A stretch of 51,179 nucleotides of DNA, from contig CANQPM010000021.1 in the NCBI GenBank assembly GCA_947625775.1, positions 1 to 51,179 on the forward strand, written 5' to 3'. This DNA is from an uncultured Lachnospiraceae bacterium (GTDB lineage: Bacteria > Bacillota > Clostridia > Lachnospirales > Lachnospiraceae). Positions 21,889 to 30,027 of this stretch are shown one piece after another. Under the pieces are notes generated by a model. The model saw only the letters and a list, made by a program, of their open reading frames with translations. It made no database searches and was not told the DNA's origin. The first letter of the stretch is position 1; each line of letters opens with the position of its first letter. The position numbers and the translations under genes are program-made.

Positions 21889-22830
21889 TTGAGCGCAAAC
21901 AAAAAGCAAAATAAGAAGTCTGCCAAAGCAGATGAAATATCGGCGGCTAAGACGAAAGCAGCAGATGAAATATCAGCGGATAAGACAGAAACAGAAGCCG
22001 AGAGGTCAGGCGAGGAGCAGTTCCTGTCCTCGTACAGTATGGAGGACTACGAGCGTCCTTCCGTGACAGCGGACATTGTCGCCGTGACAGTTCGCGCGCA
22101 CGAGGAGGAAAGCTACCGCCATGATCCGCGGGTAAGCCTTTCCATACTTCTGGTAAAGCGCGGCGTGAATCCGTACATAAACTGTTGGGCGTTGCCAGGC
22201 GGATTTTTAAAAATGAATGAAACCATAGAAGCGTGCGCATACAGGGAGGTGCGCGAGGAATGCAACCTTGAGCCCGTGTCGCTTATGCCAGTCGGCGTAT
22301 TCAGCGAGGTTGAGCGTGATCCGCGCGGGCGCATTATCTCAAACGCGTTTATGTCCGTGATAAGCAGCGGGAGTGAAGACATAACAGGAGGCGATGATGC
22401 CGCCGACGCGCGGTGGTTTGACGTTTCATTTGAGTGCGACGACAGCGGCATATACGAGCTGACATTAAAAGACGGCATCACTCAGCTTTCGGCAAAGCTC
22501 AGAGAGGCAAGGACACGCTTCGGGCGCACAGAGTTTGAGCTTATCGACAGCGGCGGACTCGCGTTCGACCACGCAAAAATCATAGCCGTAGCGCTTTCGG
22601 AGCTTAGGCGCAGCGGAAATGATTTTGAGACGGCGCTTGACTTTCTGCCCGAAAAGTTTACGCTGACTGCGCTGCAGAGAGTCCAGGAGGTTATCGCAAA
22701 TGTATCCCTGCTGCCCGCCAATTTTCGCAAAAAAGCGGCTGAGTACGTGGTGGAGACTGACGAATTTACCACAGGCTCAGGCCACCGCCCCGCAAAGCTC
22801 TTTATGCGCAGGAGGGAGAAAAGATTATGA
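21889..22830 (+). CDS. NrtR-like Nudix-domain transcriptional regulator
   Basis: 313 residues. A charged, repetitive N-terminal tail (about 45 residues, with two AADEISA-like repeats) precedes a Nudix domain and a C-terminal winged helix (FDHAKIIAVALSELR ... FTLTALQRVQEVI ... NFRKK), the architecture of NrtR, which represses NAD-related genes and responds to ADP-ribose-type ligands. Unlike many NrtR proteins, the Nudix box is intact: G-x5-E-x7-REV-x-EE around GGFLKMNETIEACAYREVRE, so hydrolysis is possible. TTG start, eight bases after CGGGAGG. Its stop overlaps the next start (ATGA). Probably regulates its own operon through 21816-21866. Confidence 0.88.
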   Translation: MSANKKQNKKSAKADEISAAKTKAADEISADKTETEAERSGEEQFLSSYSMEDYERPSVTADIVAVTVRAHEEESYRHDPRVSLSILLVKRGVNPYINCWALPGGFLKMNETIEACAYREVREECNLEPVSLMPVGVFSEVERDPRGRIISNAFMSVISSGSEDITGGDDAADARWFDVSFECDDSGIYELTLKDGITQLSAKLREARTRFGRTEFELIDSGGLAFDHAKIIAVALSELRRSGNDFETALDFLPEKFTLTALQRVQEVIANVSLLPANFRKKAAEYVVETDEFTTGSGHRPAKLFMRRREKRL

Positions 22831-23396
22831 GTGAACATATTGCAGACAGGGAAATAAGGGCAGTATATATAGATGACACAATCAGGATATATCAGGCATA
22901 CAATAAAACCATTGCAGACGAGGCAGTCCGCAGGGGGACATTTGGCAGCAGCTTTAAAATGGAAAGAATGACTTGGATAAAGCCGTCGTTTTTGTGGATG
23001 ATGTACCGATGCGGCTGGGGGACAAAGGAAGGGCAGGAGCGCGTACTTGCCATTGATATAAAGCGTGAGGCGTTTGACTTTATCGTGAAAAATGCAGTAA
23101 TGTCTTCATATAGCGCGGACATGAAAATCAGTCACGACGAATGGAGAGCGCAGGTAAAAAAGTCCGAAATCAGGTGTCAATGGGATCCCGAAAGGGATAT
23201 ACACGGAAATCCTCTAAACTACCGTTCAATACAACTGGGACTTAGGGGCGGGGCAGTGAAAAAATACGTCAGCGAGTGGATAGTGGGCATCACTGACATT
23301 ACCGATTATGTCAAAGAGCTGTATGCCAAAAGGAACAAGGGTGAGGATATAATCCCGCTGCTGCCCAAAGAAAGACCTTATGTGGCTGGCGTTTGA
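22827..23396 (+). CDS. DUF4291 protein
   Basis: 189 residues, matching the DUF4291 pattern: REIRAVYIDDTIRIYQAYN near the start, FKMERMTWIKPSFLWMMYR in the middle, GQERVLAIDIKREAF, then WDPERDIHG and YRSIQLGLRGGAVKKY. Function not established as far as I know. The well-kept Arg, Tyr, Trp and Ser residues suggest an enzyme, possibly one acting on a nucleotide, which would suit its Nudix-regulator neighbour; that is inference. Start overlaps the nrtR-like stop by 4 bases, so the two are translationally coupled. Confidence 0.88.
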   Translation: MSEHIADREIRAVYIDDTIRIYQAYNKTIADEAVRRGTFGSSFKMERMTWIKPSFLWMMYRCGWGTKEGQERVLAIDIKREAFDFIVKNAVMSSYSADMKISHDEWRAQVKKSEIRCQWDPERDIHGNPLNYRSIQLGLRGGAVKKYVSEWIVGITDITDYVKELYAKRNKGEDIIPLLPKERPYVAGV

Positions 23397-23446
23397 AGAA
23401 ATATATTTATATGGCAGACAGAATTTAAAGTACGAGAGGGTGGGCG

Positions 23447-24445
23447 ATGAGCGCTGACGAAATTTTATCCATCGACAAATGCGGCGATTTATTTCCATAC
23501 GGCGAGGACGCTGCAAAGGCAAAATACAGGGAGCTTGTCAAGCTTTGGCACCCCGATACGAACAAAAGCGCGGAGGCGCTCGAGGTATTCGACAGAATAA
23601 ATGCGCTTTACGACAGGGAGCGTGAGCTTCTTAAAAACGGACAGTGGGAAAAGACAGACTTTATCCTGCTCACTAAGGAGAACGGAAAACATATCGCGGT
23701 AAATTATGATACGTTTTTTGGGTTTGAGCTGGGGCGCTGCTATGTGTCAAAAACAAAGGTTATATATGTATTCGACAGTGACAAGGAAAAATACTATAAA
23801 AATGCAGTCCAAAGAATCAGCGCCATACGCTACGGCGATAAAAAAATGGAGGAGGACTTGGGCAGATTTCTTCCAAAGCCGTACCAAAACTTTAAGACCA
23901 AGGGCGGCGAGTTTGTCCTTGTGCTTGATAAGCACGAAGACGTATATCCGCTCAGAAGCGTGTGCGGATACTTCGGCGGCAGCCTTGACGACAGGCATGC
24001 GGCATGGATAATCAGCAGGCTGTGCAATCTGGCATGCTATTTAAAATACAGCGGGCTAGTGCATAACGGCATCAGCATAGACAGCTGTTTTATATCGCCA
24101 AACGCACACTCCGTTCTGCTGTTGGGCGGGTGGTGGTATGCGGTGAGGGAAGGCGAAAGTATGCTTGGCGCTGCAAAAGAAATTTTTGAGATTATGCCCG
24201 TATCGGCAAAAAGCACGAAAAGGGCTTCGGCAGTCACGGACTTGGAGAGCGTGAAATTAATCGGGCGGAAGCTTATAGGCAGCAGCGCAAAAGCCCCCAA
24301 GCCGTTTATGGATTTTCTGACAGGCGGCTCGGGCAGCAGCCCGTATGAGGAATATGAAAAGTGGGATAGGGCGCTGTACGCCTCATATGGGGAGAGAAGA
24401 TTTGTAAAAATGGAAATCAATGATTTGTACAGGAAGGGAGATTAA
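23447..24445 (+). CDS. J-domain protein fused to a pseudokinase-like domain
   Basis: 332 residues. The N-terminal 65 form a J domain with the Hsp70-contacting HPD at 35-37 (VKLWHPDTNK). The remainder looks like a protein-kinase fold that has lost catalysis: the position of the HRD-x-K-xx-N loop reads HNGISIDS (206-213), with catalytic Asp, Lys and Asn replaced by Gly, Ser and Ser, and the DFG site reads GGW (227-229). No glycine-rich loop is visible. It is third in the operon and suggests a scaffold that brings DnaK to a client, perhaps the vWA or PurA-like protein. The kinase-fold assignment is mine and less certain than the J domain. Confidence 0.8.
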   Translation: MSADEILSIDKCGDLFPYGEDAAKAKYRELVKLWHPDTNKSAEALEVFDRINALYDRERELLKNGQWEKTDFILLTKENGKHIAVNYDTFFGFELGRCYVSKTKVIYVFDSDKEKYYKNAVQRISAIRYGDKKMEEDLGRFLPKPYQNFKTKGGEFVLVLDKHEDVYPLRSVCGYFGGSLDDRHAAWIISRLCNLACYLKYSGLVHNGISIDSCFISPNAHSVLLLGGWWYAVREGESMLGAAKEIFEIMPVSAKSTKRASAVTDLESVKLIGRKLIGSSAKAPKPFMDFLTGGSGSSPYEEYEKWDRALYASYGERRFVKMEINDLYRKGD

Positions 24446-24449
24446 AATT

Positions 24450-25367
24450 ATGGGATGTGGGACATTTACAAGCAAAGATTGGAGCCGTTATACGGCAAGC
24501 AGGGGATTTACGGCAGGCTCTACGGCAAGGGATTTGTACAGGGCGGGTTCGGTAAAGCCAGAGATGGAGCCTAGAGGGATATCATACAGGGAGTCTTGCG
24601 ACTCCGACGAGCACCCAAATTCAACGCCAGTTATTCTGGGGCTTGATGTGACAGGCTCAATGGGGCGCGTGCTGGAAACAGTGTCAAAAAAGCTAAACAC
24701 GCTTATTTTGGAGATTTACGACAGGAAGCCTGTAGAAGATCCGCAGATTATGATAATGGCGTTTGGCGATGTCGAGTGCGACAGCCACCCGCTGCAGGTA
24801 TCGCAGTTTGAATCGGACATAAGGATTGCCGAGCAGCTAAACGACATATATTTCGAGCGCGGGGGCGGAGCAAACGAGGGCGAGTCGTACACACTTCCCT
24901 GGTATTTCGCGGCAAGGCACACAAAAATTGATTCTTTTGACAAGCGCGGGAAAAAGGGTTTTCTGTTCACTATCGGAGACGAGCCTTTTCTGGACATTCT
25001 TAGAAAGAATGATATAGAAAGATTTATCGGCGACATCGTGGAAGCCGACTTGTCAGCGGTCGAGCTGCTCACCGAGGTTTCAAGGCGGTATGAAGTGTAC
25101 CACCTGATGATTGAGGAGGGCGCAGGCATGATGGGGCGCAGGGACAATGTGATTGAAAGATGGACTGACCTTATCGGGCAGAGGGCTGTGCTTGTTTCGG
25201 ACTGTACTAAGATCCCTGAGATCATTGTTTCGATATTGGAGGTAGCATCAGGAAAAGACACAGGCGAGGTCGCGGCATCCTGGGACGGCTCTACGTCTGT
25301 CGTGGTGAGCAAGGCAATCAGCGGACTGGCGAATATTGATGCGTCAAAGGAACTGGTAGAGTTTTAA
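24450..25367 (+). CDS. vWA-domain protein
   Basis: 305 residues. A von Willebrand A fold with the metal site motif DVTGSM (Asp66, Thr68, Ser70), then IMIMAFGDVECD and the conserved GGGANEGESYTLPWYFAA stretch. The N-terminal 60 residues start MGCGTFTSKDWSRY and have no known fold. No signal peptide, so it is cytoplasmic. The ATG at 24450 follows AAGGGAG, five bases after the J-domain gene's stop; a frame open from 24420 would overlap that gene. vWA proteins often act as adaptors for chaperone or ATPase machines; here a J-domain protein precedes it. Confidence 0.85.
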   Translation: MGCGTFTSKDWSRYTASRGFTAGSTARDLYRAGSVKPEMEPRGISYRESCDSDEHPNSTPVILGLDVTGSMGRVLETVSKKLNTLILEIYDRKPVEDPQIMIMAFGDVECDSHPLQVSQFESDIRIAEQLNDIYFERGGGANEGESYTLPWYFAARHTKIDSFDKRGKKGFLFTIGDEPFLDILRKNDIERFIGDIVEADLSAVELLTEVSRRYEVYHLMIEEGAGMMGRRDNVIERWTDLIGQRAVLVSDCTKIPEIIVSILEVASGKDTGEVAASWDGSTSVVVSKAISGLANIDASKELVEF

Positions 25368-25389
25368 TCAGGAGAGGAGAAACGGTTGT

Positions 25390-26673
25390 ATGGAAACGGC
25401 AAAAATTGTGATTGGGGCAAATTTCGGAGACGAGGGCAAGGGGCTTATGACGGACTATTTTGCGTATGAGGCGAAAAAGCAAGGAAAGCCGTGTCTTGTC
25501 GTATGCCACAACGGAGGCAGTCAGAGGGGACATACAGTCGTTTCTCCGACAGGAGTGCGGCACGTATTTCACCATTTTGGAGCAGGAATGTTTGCGGGAG
25601 CGGATACGTATTTGTCGGAGGAGTTTATTGTAAATCCGATTATATTTAATAAGGAAATGACTGAACTTGGCGAAGTAAGCGGGCATTTTGCAGGCGAAGG
25701 CAATACGAAGGAGGATAGTGCGATTGAAGACAACATAAAAAAAGGCAATGTAAATAAAAATAGCATTGACAAAGCCAGTGCGGAAAAAGCCAGTGCAGAT
25801 AAACGCTTTGCGGGTATATGCTTTGTAAATGGAAAGTGTCTTGTGACGACGCCGTTTGATATGATGCTCAACCAGCTTGTGGAGGAATGTCGTGGCAGGG
25901 ATAAGCACGGGAGCTGCGGCTTGGGAATATTTGAGACGATAGTAAGGTCAAGGACAGATTTGCGGCTTACTGTTGGAGGGCTTGCTAAAATGTCCGCAGA
26001 TGAAACCGCAAAAATGCTTGAAAAAATTGCCGCAGAATACTTTCCATATAGATTAAAAGAACTTGGCATTGACAGGCTTCCGCCCAAGTGGACAGAGATT
26101 TTAAGCTGCCGCGACAGCATTATAGAAAATTATATATGTGATTTTTATGCCATGCTTGACAATATGGAGATTATAGACGACGGCATTATTGATGATTATC
26201 CGTATGTTATTTTTGAGGGCGCACAGGGGCTGCTGCTCGACCAAAGCAATACCGCCTATATGCCGCATCTTACGCCGAGCAATACAGGCTTGAAAAATCC
26301 GCGAAAAATTATCGAAGCGAGGACAGCGGATATTGAGGCTTGCTATGTTTCAAGGACATATATGACAAGGCACGGCGCGGGCAGATTTGACACGGAATGT
26401 CCGAAGTTTGATATAAACGCGGACATAGTTGATATGACTAATGTGCCAAACCCATATCAGGACAGCCTGCGGTACGGGGCGCTGGATTTAGCGGACTTAA
26501 AACGCCGAATAGATAAGGACTTGTCCGCAAATGGCTGTAAATACAAAAAATCCATTGCCATAACGCACTTAAACGAATATCCCATTGCCGCCGACAGGAT
26601 GGCGGAAATTTTTGGCGGTTTTGGCATATACCTTTCTGATGGAATGACAAGGGAGAATATATTATTATCATAA
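25390..26673 (+). CDS. Divergent adenylosuccinate synthetase-like protein
   Basis: 427 residues of the PurA fold but far from housekeeping PurA. Kept: the GDEGKG phosphate loop with the catalytic Asp14, GHT (47-49, the catalytic His), FEGAQGLLLDQ, and TRHGAGRFDTE. Changed: HNGGSQRGHT for GGHNAGHT, KHGSCGLGIFE for the IMP-binding GTTGRGIGPAY, and THLNEYP where PurA has the guanine-recognising KLD-type motif. A 39-residue low-complexity insert (101-139, with KASAEKASADK) lies early. Substrates may thus differ from IMP, Asp and GTP. Last gene of the operon, 22 bases after vWA. Not expected to be the cell's purine-pathway enzyme. Confidence 0.82.
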   Translation: METAKIVIGANFGDEGKGLMTDYFAYEAKKQGKPCLVVCHNGGSQRGHTVVSPTGVRHVFHHFGAGMFAGADTYLSEEFIVNPIIFNKEMTELGEVSGHFAGEGNTKEDSAIEDNIKKGNVNKNSIDKASAEKASADKRFAGICFVNGKCLVTTPFDMMLNQLVEECRGRDKHGSCGLGIFETIVRSRTDLRLTVGGLAKMSADETAKMLEKIAAEYFPYRLKELGIDRLPPKWTEILSCRDSIIENYICDFYAMLDNMEIIDDGIIDDYPYVIFEGAQGLLLDQSNTAYMPHLTPSNTGLKNPRKIIEARTADIEACYVSRTYMTRHGAGRFDTECPKFDINADIVDMTNVPNPYQDSLRYGALDLADLKRRIDKDLSANGCKYKKSIAITHLNEYPIAADRMAEIFGGFGIYLSDGMTRENILLS

Positions 26674-26744
26674 CCTTATCAAAATTTGTTGCTTCGCTGC
26701 TGATGATACGGGAGTTTTTAATGTTTTATAACACCCACAGCGTA

Positions 26745-26773
26745 TTCAGATTATAACCTTTTTATGATATAAT
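26745..26773 (+). promoter_or_regulatory. Promoter of the ABC transporter pair
   Basis: TTCAGA (26745-26750), 17 bases, TATAAT (26768-26773) with TGA before it (extended -10). Between it and the gene lies the inverted repeat GTTTGAA-8-TTCAAAC, which could be an operator. Confidence 0.6.
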
Positions 26774-26919
26774 ACAAGAGATATGAAAATATCATAGTAC
26801 GATTACAGCTAACAGGATATAGCTTCGCAGCCGCCTAAAAACAGAAAGTGACAAGTTTGAAGGTAAACATTCAAACTATTGATTGACATGCACGCTAAAA
26901 CATGAAAAGGGGTATAAAA

Positions 26920-27600
26920 ATGGAAATCTTAAAATGTGAAGGAGTAAGAAAGACATACGGCTCTGGAGAAAACCAAGTGGCAGCCCTTGATGGAATCGAC
27001 CTGTCCGTAAATAAGGGCGAATTTGTGGCAATCCTCGGCGCTTCGGGCTCAGGGAAATCCACTCTGCTGCATATTTTGGGCAGTGTGGACAAGCCGACAA
27101 GCGGAAAAGTTACAGTTGACGGGACTGATTTGTCAAAGCTGAACAGGACGCAGGCGGCGGTTTTCAGACGGCGGAAGGTGGGGCTGGTGTACCAGTTTTA
27201 CAACCTTATCCCGACACTCACGGTGCGGAAAAACATTCTGCTCCCCCTTGCGCTGGATAAGAAAAAGCCAAATAAGGAGTATTTTGAACAGATTGTAAGC
27301 TCTCTTGGGATTGCAGATAAGCTTGACGCTCTGCCAAACCAGCTTTCAGGCGGGCAGCAGCAGAGAGCGGCTATTGCGCGCTCGCTGGTTTACCGCCCCG
27401 CGCTGCTGCTTGCCGACGAGCCGACTGGCAATTTAGACCGAAAGAACTCAAAGGAAGTCCTTGATATGCTGAAGCTCTCGAACCGTAATCTGGAGCAGAC
27501 TATTCTGATGATTACGCATGATGAAAAGGCTGCCATGGAGGCGGAGCGTATCGTTACGGTTGAGGACGGGCGCATTATCAGTGATGAGCGGCGGAGGTGA
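26920..27600 (+). CDS. ABC transporter ATP-binding protein, MacB/Bce-like
   Basis: 226 residues. Walker A GASGSGKST, Q-loop VYQFYNLIP, signature LSGGQQQR, Walker B LLLADEPTGNLD, and the switch His in ITHDEKAA. This LolD/MacB/BceA group powers FtsX-type permeases. The ATG at 26920 follows AAAAGGGG; the upstream ATG at 26902 overlaps that site. Its stop overlaps the first possible start of the permease gene (GTGA), showing tight coupling. Confidence 0.93.
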   Translation: MEILKCEGVRKTYGSGENQVAALDGIDLSVNKGEFVAILGASGSGKSTLLHILGSVDKPTSGKVTVDGTDLSKLNRTQAAVFRRRKVGLVYQFYNLIPTLTVRKNILLPLALDKKKPNKEYFEQIVSSLGIADKLDALPNQLSGGQQQRAAIARSLVYRPALLLADEPTGNLDRKNSKEVLDMLKLSNRNLEQTILMITHDEKAAMEAERIVTVEDGRIISDERRR

Positions 27601-27608
27601 CAAGCAGC

Positions 27609-29810
27609 ATGCAAAATAAGTATTTCAAAAATGACAGCTCATTTGGCGGCTCCGTCAGAATTGCGGCATTTATTTCAGCGCTGCTTTTGTCTATGCTGTG
27701 CGGGCTGTTTTATAACGCGTGGAAATATGAAGTGGAGCGAATAGAATTAGAGGAAGGCGGCTGGCACAGTCGTATCATTGGCGCTTTTGCGTCGGATGAT
27801 ATAGAAACGATAAAGAATTTTGCAAATGTGGAAGACACTGTGGCAGACGATAAAGGCTATAATGGGGCGGAGCCGGCAGTCGACATATATTTCAGCGATA
27901 AAAAAGCTGTTTTTTCAGATACTCCCCGTATTGCAGAACAGCTCGGCGTTCCGCAGGAAAAAATCGTTTATAATTATGAGTTGCTTGCCATGTACCTAAT
28001 CCGTGATTCTGGCGATACAGCTCCAAGGCTGGTGTTTCCACTATTTATTCTGCTTACGCTGGTGGCAGCTTTTTCGTTGATTATTATTATCCACAATTCT
28101 TTTGCCGTGTCTATGAATGCTAAGGTGCGCCAGCTCGGCATTTTTTCAAGCGTCGGAGCCACGCCAAGGCAGATACGGACATTTCTTCTGCAGGAGGCGG
28201 CTGCGCTTTGCGCTGTGCCTGTAATTGTCGGGAATTTGCTTGGCATTGCGGGGAGCGCAGGACTTGTGCAGCTCACAAATGTCTGGCTTGGCAGTATAGA
28301 TGTGGGGCGGCATAAAGCAGTATTTGGCTATCACCCTGTTGTTTTTGCGCTGACATTGCTTGTAACGGTCATGACGATATGGATTTCCGCATGGCTTCCC
28401 GCTGCGCGTCTGAGTAAGCTGACGCCCCTTGAGGCAATCAAAAACACTGGGGAATTACAGCTAAAGCGTAAAAAAAGCTCACGTCTGCTTTCCATGTTGT
28501 TTGGCGTGGAGGGGGAGCTTGCGGGAAATGCCTTGAAAGCGCAGAAGAAGGCTCTCAGAACAGCGGCTTTATCGCTTGCGGCAGCTTTTTTCGCATTTAC
28601 GGTCATGCAGTGCTTTTTTACTCTTTCCACAATAAGCACAAAAGAAACTTATTTTGAAAGGTATCAGAATGTTTGGGATATCATGACTGTCGTAAAGGAC
28701 ACAGAGGCGGATAATTTTGACAAGGCAGCGGATATTCGCGGGCTTGACGGCGTAGAAAGCGCCATTGTCTACCAGAAGGCGTATGCAAAGAGGCTTGTTA
28801 CCGAAGACGAAATGAGCGAAGATATGAAGTCCTTTGGCGGGTTCAATGGAGCGCCTGCAGGCTATGTGGCGCAGACGGAAGGCGGCTGGCTGGTAAATGC
28901 GCCTATTGTTATAATGGACAATCAAAGCTTTTTGGCTTATTGTGAACAGCTTGGCATTACTCCGCGTCTTGACGGGGCTGTGATTCTCAACAGGATTAGG
29001 GACGTGACAAATCCCGACTTCCGCCACCCTGTATTCATGCCTTATATAAAAGGCGAAAATAAAATAAGCGTGTTGAGACAGGCGGGCAATGAGACGCTGG
29101 CGGCAGAGCTTTCCGCACTGTCGTATGTGCAGGAGGAGCCTGCGCTGCGGGAGGAGTATGCAACGCTTGATTATTATGAGCTGGTGCATTTTATGCCAAC
29201 GGATTTATGGCATGAAATTAAAGGACGGATAGGCGGAGCAGAGAAGGACAGTTATATCTGTGTCAAATGCAGTGAGGGCGCGTCGCTTGAGGAATTAAAT
29301 GATGTACAGAATGAAATAGCGCAGCTTGTCAACGGAGAATACGCCATAGAACAGGAAAACCGTATTCAGGAGTATGAGACAAATGACAGACAGATACATG
29401 GAATGATGGCTGTTTTCGGCGGCTTCTGTGTTCTGCTTGCAATTATCGGCATTGGAAGCGTGTTCTCCAATACTATGGGATTTGTGCGTCAGAGAAAACG
29501 GGAATTTGCAAGGTATATGTCGGTAGGAATGACACCAAGAGAGCTAAAAAAGATGTTTTGCATAGAGGCGTTGACAATTTCCATACGCCCGATTTTGATA
29601 TGTTTTCCGATTGTGTTTGTTTTGGTCGCGGTTATGCTGCGCGCAAGCTATATGGAGGTCGAAACATTCGTGGCAAATGCACCATATATGCCGATTGCTT
29701 TGTTTATGCTGGCAATTTTAGGCTTTGTGGCGCTGGCGTATTATCTTGCATGGCGGAATGTGCGGAATATCAGTTTGGCTGAAACGCTTAAAAGTGATGT
29801 AATGATGTAA
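27609..29810 (+). CDS. FtsX-like permease, Bce/MacB type
   Basis: About 733 residues with an N-terminal membrane segment, a first FtsX domain (AAFSLIIIIHNSF... GIFSSVGATPRQIRTFLLQE), a long outer domain of about 230 residues between membrane segments, and a second FtsX domain (GSVFSNTMGFVRQRKREFARYMSVGMTPRELKKM). Such permeases with the preceding ATPase often act in resistance to, or sensing of, cell-wall peptides. No two-component genes adjoin this pair. Start uncertain: ATG at 27609 or GTG at 27597, which overlaps the ATPase stop. Confidence 0.9.
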   Translation: MQNKYFKNDSSFGGSVRIAAFISALLLSMLCGLFYNAWKYEVERIELEEGGWHSRIIGAFASDDIETIKNFANVEDTVADDKGYNGAEPAVDIYFSDKKAVFSDTPRIAEQLGVPQEKIVYNYELLAMYLIRDSGDTAPRLVFPLFILLTLVAAFSLIIIIHNSFAVSMNAKVRQLGIFSSVGATPRQIRTFLLQEAAALCAVPVIVGNLLGIAGSAGLVQLTNVWLGSIDVGRHKAVFGYHPVVFALTLLVTVMTIWISAWLPAARLSKLTPLEAIKNTGELQLKRKKSSRLLSMLFGVEGELAGNALKAQKKALRTAALSLAAAFFAFTVMQCFFTLSTISTKETYFERYQNVWDIMTVVKDTEADNFDKAADIRGLDGVESAIVYQKAYAKRLVTEDEMSEDMKSFGGFNGAPAGYVAQTEGGWLVNAPIVIMDNQSFLAYCEQLGITPRLDGAVILNRIRDVTNPDFRHPVFMPYIKGENKISVLRQAGNETLAAELSALSYVQEEPALREEYATLDYYELVHFMPTDLWHEIKGRIGGAEKDSYICVKCSEGASLEELNDVQNEIAQLVNGEYAIEQENRIQEYETNDRQIHGMMAVFGGFCVLLAIIGIGSVFSNTMGFVRQRKREFARYMSVGMTPRELKKMFCIEALTISIRPILICFPIVFVLVAVMLRASYMEVETFVANAPYMPIALFMLAILGFVALAYYLAWRNVRNISLAETLKSDVMM

Positions 29811-29888
29811 AATGAATGTCCTGTGTGCGTATTTTAATGAAGAATAACTCCGCTTGTGGATTTGTCTGCGGATTTTACGGATTGATTG

Positions 29889-29917
29889 TTGATAATCGGA
29901 AAATTGTGTAGTAAAAT
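29889..29917 (+). promoter_or_regulatory. Promoter of the DUF4353 lipoprotein gene
   Basis: TTGATA (29889-29894), 17 bases, TAAAAT (29912-29917). About 110 bases of leader follow. Confidence 0.6.
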
Positions 29918-30027
29918 TGTTCTTAATTCCGCAGGCATACAGCAGGTATTTTTAATTTTGCCTTTTTGCGGGAAGTGAATTTGGTCTTCGGAATTAATTA
30001 ATATGGAAAGGTGACACAAGGCTTAAT

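Noticed and set aside
25390-26673. Housekeeping adenylosuccinate synthetase
   Set aside because: The IMP and guanine recognition loops are altered and it lies in a regulator/J-domain/vWA operon.
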